Positions 1-4,677 of a stretch of 8,778 nt of DNA are shown piece by piece. The DNA lies in the NCBI RefSeq assembly GCF_030151805.1, contig NZ_JASLCN010000240.1:1-8778 (forward strand), given 5' to 3'. How positions within the stretch are numbered: position 1 is the first letter of the stretch; every line of letters begins with the position of its first letter. A program made the translations under genes and the position numbers. Below the pieces are notes generated by a model, which worked only from the letters and a program-made list of their open reading frames with translations, searched no databases and was not told the DNA's origin. The stretch comes from Fluviicola sp. (GTDB lineage Bacteria; Bacteroidota; Bacteroidia; Flavobacteriales_D; Crocinitomicaceae).

Positions 1-46
1 TGAAGCAGTGGGAATGATGAATAAATGGCTTCAAACAATTAAATAG
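1..46 (+). CDS. 3' end of an upstream gene (partial)
   Basis: From base 2 an open frame reads EAVGMMNKWLQTIK and stops at TAG (44-46), followed at once by an in-frame TAA (47-49). It is the only frame open across this stretch in the sense of the next gene, and the short gap to the ATG at 50 suggests that the two genes are co-transcribed. Fourteen residues are too few to name a family. The tandem stop supports a real gene end. Confidence 0.45.
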   Translation, partial: EAVGMMNKWLQTIK

Positions 47-49
47 TAA

Positions 50-1096
50 ATGACAAAACCAATGAAAAATCAAATTTCAACATTCATCCTGGCACTTTGC
101 TTTTTAGGAGGAATCAATGTTTACGGTCAAACGGCTGTAGAATACATGAACCTGTTTACTGCTGAATATGGAAAAATCCAGCAGGATATGTGGGATTACA
201 CGAGTTCTGTTTCGCATGGTAAAAGCGCCCGGAAAGTAGAGAAAAGAAGAGCTGAATTGATTCAGACATCGAATCAGGCTTTGAGCAAGGCAAAAGCGGC
301 AAAAGGATTCAACGCATCCACTCAGTTCCGCGATTCAGTTGTAGAATACTTCCGCATCACCAACCTGGTTTTGAAAGAAGATTACGCGAAAATTGTAGAC
401 ATGGAAGCTGTTGCAGAAGAATCGTACGATGCAATGGAAGCGTATATGTTGGCCAGAGAACGCGCAAATGATAAATTGTTGGCAGCATCCAAAATGGTTG
501 AAAGAGAACAACATGCATTTGCAGCATCCAATAATATCAAATTGATTGATTCGGAAAATGCATTGGACAAGAAAATGGCGGTTGCGGGTGAAGTGTATGA
601 TACATACAACGAAATTTACCTGATCTTCTTCAAAAGTTTCAAACAGGAAGTTTATCTGATGGATGCGATTGCAAGAAAAGACATCAACGGAATTGAGCAA
701 AACAGAAATGCGTTGGTTGCAGCTGCAAAAGAAGGATTGAAGAAATTGGAAGCGGTTAAACCCTATGCAAACGATAAAAGCATGGTAGAAGCGACTAAAA
801 AGCTCTTGAATTTCTACATCGATGAAGCGGAGAATGAAATTCCTAAAATGTCTGATTACTTCATGAAATCTGAAAATTTCGAGAAAGTAAAAAAAGCATT
901 CGACGAGATCCCGGAGAAAAAAAGAACGCAGGCAAATGTGAATGAATACAACAAAGCAATCAATGATATGAATGCAGGAGTGAACGCTTACAATGCAGCG
1001 AACCAAACATTGAATAAAAAACGTTCCACTTTGATCGACGGGTGGAATGGTGCTGCAGATAAGTTTACGGATGCACATGTTCCGAAAGGAAAATAG
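50..1096 (+). CDS. Secreted all-helical protein, possibly LIC11966-type surface protein family
   Basis: The product is 348 residues, or 344 if translation starts at the second in-frame ATG (position 62), which gives a cleaner signal peptide: short basic n-region MKNQ, hydrophobic ISTFILALCFLGG, and a likely cleavage after VYGQ. Neither ATG has a clear ribosome binding site, as is usual in Bacteroidota. The mature part is rich in Ala, Lys, Glu and Asn, has no cysteine and no membrane segment, and reads as a series of amphipathic helices (for example around residues 55-90, 120-155, 170-245 and 265-340). That suggests a helical bundle exported to the periplasm or cell surface. The length, secretion signal and helical composition remind me of proteins annotated as LIC11966 family surface proteins, but this is recollection and not a motif match. 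It lies 4 nt after the upstream gene's stop and is closed by its own terminator. No enzymatic residues are recognisable. Confidence 0.85.
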   Translation: MTKPMKNQISTFILALCFLGGINVYGQTAVEYMNLFTAEYGKIQQDMWDYTSSVSHGKSARKVEKRRAELIQTSNQALSKAKAAKGFNASTQFRDSVVEYFRITNLVLKEDYAKIVDMEAVAEESYDAMEAYMLARERANDKLLAASKMVEREQHAFAASNNIKLIDSENALDKKMAVAGEVYDTYNEIYLIFFKSFKQEVYLMDAIARKDINGIEQNRNALVAAAKEGLKKLEAVKPYANDKSMVEATKKLLNFYIDEAENEIPKMSDYFMKSENFEKVKKAFDEIPEKKRTQANVNEYNKAINDMNAGVNAYNAANQTLNKKRSTLIDGWNGAADKFTDAHVPKGK

Positions 1097-1144
1097 TTTT
1101 TAAGTAAAGACAACCGTTTGTGTAGTCTTAATCAGATAACATTG

Positions 1145-1175
1145 AAACCGATTCAGAAATGAGTCGGTTTTTTTT
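1145..1175 (+). terminator. Intrinsic terminator after the helical secreted protein gene
   Basis: A 10-bp stem, AAACCGATTC (1145-1154) against GAGTCGGTTT-side bases 1161-1170 with one T-G wobble (1152-1163), encloses the six-base loop AGAAAT. It is followed directly by a run of T that reaches 1175 (eight T in a row from 1168). This is a textbook rho-independent terminator about 50 nt after the stop at 1096, and it separates that gene from the repeat-rich gap. Confidence 0.88.
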
Positions 1176-1218
1176 GTGGGATGTAGTCTGCCAAAATAGA
1201 GGCATTGAATATTTTTCC

Positions 1219-1323
1219 CGCAGATGTTCGCAGAGGAGCGCAGAACCTCGAATTCTAATTGTCTATTGAGAAATATCCTCGTCTTCATCCGTCAATTGAC
1301 GGATTCTTCTGTGTAAATCTGCG
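1219..1323. repeat. CGCAGA phased inverted repeat element with central palindrome
   Basis: The hexamer CGCAGA occurs at 1219, 1229 and 1239, spaced by exactly 10 bp. Its reverse complement follows at 1318 (TCTGCG), with a one-mismatch copy at 1308 (TCTGTG), also 10 bp apart. Between the arms lies ATCCGTCAATTGACGGAT (1287-1304), an 18-base perfect palindrome. The right arm is followed by a T run (TGTTTTTTTT at 1324-1333). The two arms face each other, as in palindromic intergenic elements. I recall similar CGCAGATTT-type degenerate repeats from many Bacteroidota genomes; copy number here cannot be judged from one window. Confidence 0.7.
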
Positions 1324-1452
1324 TGTTTTTTTTGAGGGAATCACCTAAATTCTCAGGTGAGAAATTGTTTTAAACGCGAAGAATTGAAGATCGGAAAGAG
1401 TAGAATTTATTCAAAACAAAAAAAGCGAAAATCCCTAGCTGTGACTGGGCTA

Positions 1453-1489
1453 ATAGACACAACTTGTCCCGCCACTGCGGGATGTCTAT
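1453..1489. repeat. Bulged hairpin (ATAGACA...TCCCGC / GCGGGATGTCTAT)
   Basis: The right arm GCGGGATGTCTAT (1477-1489) is continuous and pairs with TCCCGC (1467-1472) and ATAGACA (1453-1459). The left arm carries a seven-base insertion CAACTTG (1460-1466), and the loop is CACT (1473-1476). All thirteen paired positions are Watson-Crick. A short TTTTTG run follows at 1495-1500. It could be a repeat-family hairpin, an orphan terminator or part of a small RNA; the sequence does not decide. Confidence 0.6.
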
Positions 1490-1582
1490 CCGTGTTTTTG
1501 CAACTAAAACAGAGCAGAAATTTCCTTATTTTGTTTCTCTTCGGTGAATGAACAAATTTTTCTTGGTAATCTTTGAAACGCA

Positions 1583-1618
1583 AAGATGCAAAGGATTTTT
1601 ATTATGATCCTTTATCTT
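1583..1618. repeat. GCAAAG-containing hairpin
   Basis: AAGAT (1583-1587) and AAAGGAT (1590-1596) pair with ATCCTTT (1607-1613) and ATCTT (1614-1618). This makes a 12-bp stem with a two-base GC bulge on the left and a ten-base loop. The left side sits in ACGCAAAGATGCAAAGG, two GCAAAG copies eight bases apart, which resembles the degenerate cgcaaaga repeats often seen between Bacteroidota genes (recollection). Confidence 0.5.
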
Positions 1619-1655
1619 CTTATATAAGATCTGAAATCTAACTCTGCGTAATCAA

Positions 1656-1677
1656 TACGGAAAATTCCGTACCTTGG
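1656..1677 (+). promoter_or_regulatory. Candidate promoter -7 box with overlapping inverted repeat before the DUF4846 gene
   Basis: TACCTTGG (1670-1677) matches the Bacteroidota -7 consensus TAnnTTTG at all but one fixed base. A weak -33 candidate, TCTG, lies at 1643-1646. Transcription would begin near 1682-1685, giving a leader of about 20 nt before the ATG at 1703. The inverted repeat TACGGAA-AA-TTCCGTA (1656-1671) ends inside the box, the position expected of an operator, although no regulator is encoded nearby. Confidence 0.45.
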
Positions 1678-1702
1678 ATCAAACTTGAAACCATTCAAAT
1701 CA

Positions 1703-2560
1703 ATGATTAAATTAACCTTTGCTGCATGTTCAATCACTTTGCTGATTTTAGCTTCCTGCCAGGTGAATCCGCCAAATAGCGTTGATGGAATGAATGCCAA
1801 TCAACAACTCATAGATACTTCCGGAACGAACATCGAAACGCGGATTCTTCCACCCGAAGGATTCAAACGGAAACAACTCGACAGTACCGGTTTTGGTTTT
1901 TACCTGCGGAATCTTCCTCTAAAACCAAATGGTTCTGCTGTTCATTTGTACGACGGATCACTGAAAGGAAATCAAAGTGCACACGTTGCAGTGATCGATA
2001 TGTCAGTAGGAAAGCGTGATTTACAGCAATGTGCAGATGCGGTGATGCGTTTGAGGGCAGAATATTTGTTTCATCAGAAACGTTATTCGGATATTCACTT
2101 CCGTTTTGTGAGCGGATTTGATTGCGCGTATTCCAAATGGCGGGAAGGGAACAGAGTGCTAATCCATGGAAATTCTGTTTCCTGGCAAAAAACCGCCGGA
2201 GAAGACAAAAGTTATACTTCGTTTCTGAAATACATGGAAACTGTTTTCAATTATGCAAGTACCCTTTCGCTGGAGAAAGAATTGCGTTCCGTGGAATTGA
2301 AAGATGTGGAGATCGGAGATGTACTTATTCGTGGTGGATCGCCGGGACATGCGGTAATTGTGGTGGATATGTCTGTAAATGCAGCAGGAAAAAAACGCGT
2401 GCTTCTGGCTCAAAGTTACATGCCGGCACAGGAAATTCAGGTATTGATGAATCCAATGAATTCCAATCAATCTCCGTGGTACGATTTGGAAGAACGCATG
2501 AAAATCTACACGCCCGAATGGACTTTTGAAGCATTTCAGTTAAAACGATTTGAAAGATAA
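1703..2560 (+). CDS. DUF4846 domain lipoprotein
   Basis: The product is 285 residues. A frame-extending TTG exists at 1685, but the ATG at 1703 gives an ideal lipoprotein signal: MIK, a hydrophobic stretch, then the lipobox L16-A17-S18-C19 with Gln at +2. It also leaves room for a leader after the promoter-like box. The mature protein should be lipid-anchored on the periplasmic side of the inner or outer membrane. Residues about 48-283 match what I know of DUF4846, a mainly Bacteroidota family: ILPPEGF near the start, QQCADAVMRLRAEYLF (108-123), YSKWREG (143-149), the strand-turn motif GDVLIRGGSPGHAVIVVDM (205-223) and LLAQSYMPAQEI (234-245). The family has no established function. The GDV...GHAVIV segment superficially recalls papain-like NlpC/P60 folds, with C110 and H216 as possible partners; that is speculation. 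No terminator follows, and a heptad-phased AATT repeat starts on the stop codon. Confidence 0.88.
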   Translation: MIKLTFAACSITLLILASCQVNPPNSVDGMNANQQLIDTSGTNIETRILPPEGFKRKQLDSTGFGFYLRNLPLKPNGSAVHLYDGSLKGNQSAHVAVIDMSVGKRDLQQCADAVMRLRAEYLFHQKRYSDIHFRFVSGFDCAYSKWREGNRVLIHGNSVSWQKTAGEDKSYTSFLKYMETVFNYASTLSLEKELRSVELKDVEIGDVLIRGGSPGHAVIVVDMSVNAAGKKRVLLAQSYMPAQEIQVLMNPMNSNQSPWYDLEERMKIYTPEWTFEAFQLKRFER

Positions 2561-2595
2561 ATTGAAAAGGTAAAAGTGAGAAGGAAATAATTCAA
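2560..2595 (+). repeat. Heptad-phased AATT repeat at the DUF4846 gene stop
   Basis: Starting on the last base of the stop codon, the sequence divides into 7-mers AATTGAA, AAGGTAA, AAGTGAG and AAGGAAA (2560-2587), each beginning with AA. After a one-base slip comes AATTCAA (2589-2595). The stretch is degenerate compared with the exact tract at the right edge of the window. TAAATTGAAAAG (2558-2569) reappears inverted at 3227-3238, beyond the next gene. Confidence 0.45.
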
Positions 2596-2636
2596 AATGA
2601 TGGATATTAAGAGTACTGAACGAACTAAGTAGAAAT

Positions 2637-3176
2637 ATGTCAACAGAAGAAATAGAACTCCGGAAATTACAGTCAAAGATTGCTTACCTGAATGGCTACC
2701 TGGATGCTTTGGCGATTGTGTCTTCCTATTCAATTGTGGGAATGCAGTATCGTTTGTTCATTTATAACAGAGAAGGTGGGGACTGCAATCAAACCATTCA
2801 AAGAAATGCGTACGACCTGTTTGGAGTCCATCCCGATGAATGGCACACCGAATTAATTCCGGTAAATCATTGGGAAGAACGAATAAAGGAGGAAATCTTT
2901 GCCAATTTTAAACGAAGAATTCCGCACAATCCTCCGGAAATAGCACATGAGTTTCATTACGAAGAAAATGACATGGTGCAAGATCTTTTCGATAAAATCC
3001 GTTCTGCGGTTCATTATTTTATCCTGTGCTTCAAAGAAGAGTTTGATACAGGGAAAATGGATGTTTATGAATTGAAGGTGATTCATACCAGCCATTACAG
3101 AATTGTTGGGATTGATTTGGTTTTTGAAACATCATCCGGACAAGTTCTGGTGTTACAGTTACTGGGAAATGATTAA
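2637..3176 (+). CDS. Hypothetical cytosolic protein, 179 residues
   Basis: I do not recognise this family. The product has no signal peptide or membrane segment, so it should be cytosolic. The first 35 residues (EIELRKLQSKIAYLNGYLDALAI) look like an amphipathic helix or short coiled coil. The middle is mixed and rich in charged and aromatic residues, including FGVHPDEWH (62-70), a His/Pro-rich patch RRIPHNPPEIAHEFHYEEND (93-112) and a helix around 114-136. The C-terminus, about 145-176 (KVIHTSHYRIVGIDLVFET and VLVLQLLGND), reads as two or three beta strands. An ATG at 2637 is the first in the frame, and no ribosome binding site is evident. The gene stands alone: 76 bp separate it from the lipoprotein gene and 99 bp from map, both gaps carrying AT-rich repeats in opposite orientation. 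It has five His in the second half but no recognisable catalytic pattern. Coding is supported by an uninterrupted frame with normal protein composition. Confidence 0.75.
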   Translation: MSTEEIELRKLQSKIAYLNGYLDALAIVSSYSIVGMQYRLFIYNREGGDCNQTIQRNAYDLFGVHPDEWHTELIPVNHWEERIKEEIFANFKRRIPHNPPEIAHEFHYEENDMVQDLFDKIRSAVHYFILCFKEEFDTGKMDVYELKVIHTSHYRIVGIDLVFETSSGQVLVLQLLGND

Positions 3177-3209
3177 TGAAAAGCACATGCGCATATTAGA
3201 TGTATTTTT

Positions 3210-3240
3210 CACCTTTTCAATTTTTACTTTTCAATTTAAA
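3210..3240 (-). repeat. Heptad-phased AATT repeat, inverted orientation, before map
   Basis: Read on the - strand from 3238, this gives AATTGAA, AAGTAAA, AATTGAA, AAGG: two AATTGAA units exactly 14 bp (two heptads) apart. On the + strand this appears as CTTTTCAATTT at 3213 and again at 3227. The outer 12 bases (3227-3238) are the exact reverse complement of 2558-2569 on the other side of the 179-residue gene. TGAAAAG (3177-3183) just after that gene's stop can also pair with CTTTTCA (3213-3219), with ATTTTTA after it, a weak terminator-like arrangement. Confidence 0.45.
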
Positions 3241-3241
3241 G

Positions 3242-3249
3242 TATCTTTG
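3242..3249 (+). promoter_or_regulatory. Bacteroidota -7 promoter element for map operon
   Basis: TATCTTTG matches the TAnnTTTG consensus of the Bacteroidota housekeeping sigma factor at every fixed base. No good TTTG -33 box is present, only T-rich sequence. Transcription would start around 3254-3257, which makes the ATG at 3255 an unlikely initiation codon and favours the ATG at 3276 for map. Confidence 0.6.
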
Positions 3250-3275
3250 TATTCATGAATTTCTTGAACAAGAGT

Positions 3276-4058
3276 ATGATTAAATATAAGACAGCCGAAG
3301 AAATTGAAATTATGCGCCAGGCAGCGCAAGTAGTAAGCAGAACTTTAGGAAAGGTTGCTGAAATGATGCGTCCTGGAGTAACTCCCCTGGAATTGGATAA
3401 AATGGCGGAAGCATATATCCGTTCACAAGATGCCATTCCGGGATTTTTAGGTTTGTACGGTTGTCCGAGTACTCTGTTGATTTCCGTAAACGAGCAGGTT
3501 GTTCATGGTTTGCCAACGGAAAGACCGATTCAGGAAGGTGATATCGTTTCTGTAGATTGCGGAGCAGTTTACAAAGGGTATTACGGAGATCACGCCTATA
3601 CTTTTGCGGTTGGGAAAATTTCTGAAGCAAAACAAAAATTGCTGGACGTAACACTAGAATGTCTGTACCTGGGAATCGAACAGGCAACGACTTCAAACCG
3701 CATGGAAGATATCGGTTGGGCCATTCAGACGCACGCTGAAAAACACGGTTACGGAGTGGTTCGCGAGTTGGTTGGTCACGGATTAGGTAAAACCTTGCAC
3801 GAAGATCCGCAGGTTCCAAATTACGGAAAACGCGGAAGAGGAAAGAAAATCATGAATGGTCTGACGATCGCCATTGAGCCGATGATCAACCTGGGAACCG
3901 AAAAAGTCATTCAATTGGAGGACAATTGGACCATTGTAACTGCCGATGGACAGCCAAGTGCGCATTTTGAGCACGACATTGCGGTTGTAGACGGAAAACC
4001 GGTGATTCTTTCCACATTCGATTACATCGAAGAGGCTTTGGCAAAAAAGAATGATTAG
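3276..4058 (+). CDS. map: Type I methionine aminopeptidase
   Basis: The enzyme removes the N-terminal methionine from nascent proteins in the cytosol using two divalent metal ions. From the ATG at 3276 it is 260 residues, close to the bacterial type Ia length. The five metal ligands are all visible: D94 (SVDCGA), D105 (YYGDHAYTF), H168 (VGHGLGKTLHEDP), E201 (IAIEPMIN) and E232 (AHFEHDIAV). The substrate-binding histidines H77 (VVHGLP) and H175 are also present, in the same spacing as the Escherichia coli enzyme. An in-frame ATG at 3255 would add MNFLNKS, but it lies at the predicted transcription start, and MIKYKTAEEIEIMRQ fits the family N-terminus. In many bacteria map sits beside secY/infA or rpsB-type genes; here it heads an apparent operon with a membrane protein gene that overlaps its last 8 nt. 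It is expected to be essential unless a second copy exists. Confidence 0.96.
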   Translation: MIKYKTAEEIEIMRQAAQVVSRTLGKVAEMMRPGVTPLELDKMAEAYIRSQDAIPGFLGLYGCPSTLLISVNEQVVHGLPTERPIQEGDIVSVDCGAVYKGYYGDHAYTFAVGKISEAKQKLLDVTLECLYLGIEQATTSNRMEDIGWAIQTHAEKHGYGVVRELVGHGLGKTLHEDPQVPNYGKRGRGKKIMNGLTIAIEPMINLGTEKVIQLEDNWTIVTADGQPSAHFEHDIAVVDGKPVILSTFDYIEEALAKKND

Positions 4059-4668
4059 CGAGCGGATCGTTTTACTGGCTATTTTAACGGCATGTATGTT
4101 CGGATTATCCACCTTGATGAGAGATGGCGTATTCCTGCTTCCTTTTGTACTCTATAAATTCGGATTGTTTTTAATAGCGGTGATCTTGTTGATTGCCAAT
4201 AGAGCGAAGATTCGTTTGCCCGAAATCATGCTGCTGCTCTGGACGTTTTCGCTGGTTCTCTCTTCGAAGCCCGTTTATGAAGTGTTTTTCAGAGAAAACT
4301 ATTTGCGTCAGCACCAGGAAGAACTGTTGGTATTTTCCACCTGGAGTTTGTTGAGTTTTGTGGTTTTCTTTTTTGTCTGGCAAATTCTCATTGCTTTGAA
4401 AGACAAAACCCGTTTCCGCTGGCTGCAAATGATCAATGCATCGTTGATCATGATCTGTTTTTTCATGAATATGTACGAATGGATGATCGTTCCGTTCTGG
4501 ATGTGGATGCTGAGCGTTTTCCTGAGCAGAAACGAAAATCCGTTACATAAATCCTTCGCCGGATTGTATGGATTTGTGTTTTTGAGTGCCTGGATTTCGG
4601 CACTTTATTTCGGTAAAGATGCCATTTTGAGTGTAACGTTAACTGAGTTTCATCTTATAGGAACATAG
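4051..4668 (+). CDS. Multi-pass membrane protein of unknown function
   Basis: The 205-residue product is dominated by hydrophobic stretches at about 5-23, 28-49, 58-72, 92-116, 126-139, 145-158 and 169-187, so six or seven membrane segments in the inner membrane. The charged loop 73-91 (KPVYEVFFRENYLRQHQEE) is the longest soluble part. I recognise no family motif and no catalytic or transport signature. Its ATG lies inside map and overlaps the map stop in the pattern ATGATTAG (4051-4058), which suggests translational coupling. It ends 9 nt before the ATG of the secreted vWA protein, so map, this gene and the vWA gene are probably one transcript. Trp, Phe and Met are frequent, as expected of a small integral membrane protein. 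Its C-terminal tail LTEFHLIGT is short and polar. The frame and start are secure from the overlap; the function is unknown. Confidence 0.85.
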   Translation: MISERIVLLAILTACMFGLSTLMRDGVFLLPFVLYKFGLFLIAVILLIANRAKIRLPEIMLLLWTFSLVLSSKPVYEVFFRENYLRQHQEELLVFSTWSLLSFVVFFFVWQILIALKDKTRFRWLQMINASLIMICFFMNMYEWMIVPFWMWMLSVFLSRNENPLHKSFAGLYGFVFLSAWISALYFGKDAILSVTLTEFHLIGT

Positions 4669-4677
4669 TTGCCACTT

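Larger units (their letters stand above)
1097..1702. other. 606-bp gene-free, repeat-rich intergenic region
   Basis: No convincing gene lies here. Short open frames exist (for example 1357-1551 on + from a GTG, and 1100-1288 on -), but they run through hairpins and have no plausible protein composition. In order the gap holds the terminator at 1145-1175, a phased CGCAGA inverted array with a central palindrome at 1219-1323, a small TCACCT/AGGTGA stem at 1341-1360, a bulged hairpin at 1453-1489, a GCAAAG-type hairpin at 1583-1618, and a promoter-like box with an overlapping inverted repeat at 1656-1677. The density of such elements suggests an accumulation site for non-coding repeats. Confidence 0.75.

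Noticed and set aside
335..1078. 247-residue open frame on the - strand
   Set aside because: It lies wholly opposite the secreted helical protein gene. Its composition (very rich in Phe, Cys, His and Ile) is what antisense of a Lys/Glu/Asn-rich gene produces.
1388..1400. AGATCGGAAAGAG resembling a sequencing adapter start
   Set aside because: It carries an extra A relative to the common adapter AGATCGGAAGAG, and the following bases do not continue the adapter. Treated as chance.
1357..1551. 64-residue + strand frame from a GTG in the repeat-rich gap
   Set aside because: It runs straight through the hairpin at 1453-1489, has no ribosome binding site and no protein-like composition. The frame is open by chance.
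1097..1702. tRNA, riboswitch or other known structured RNA in the long gap
   Set aside because: No cloverleaf, no T-loop GTTCGA-type motif and no recognisable riboswitch core was found on either strand by eye.
2597..2632. Eleven-codon frame (MMDIKSTERTK) just before the 179-residue gene, a possible leader peptide
   Set aside because: There is no attenuator-type hairpin, no run of a regulatory codon and no clear ribosome binding site.
3310..3819. 169-residue - strand frame opposite map
   Set aside because: It is the shadow of a gene with all catalytic residues intact on the + strand.
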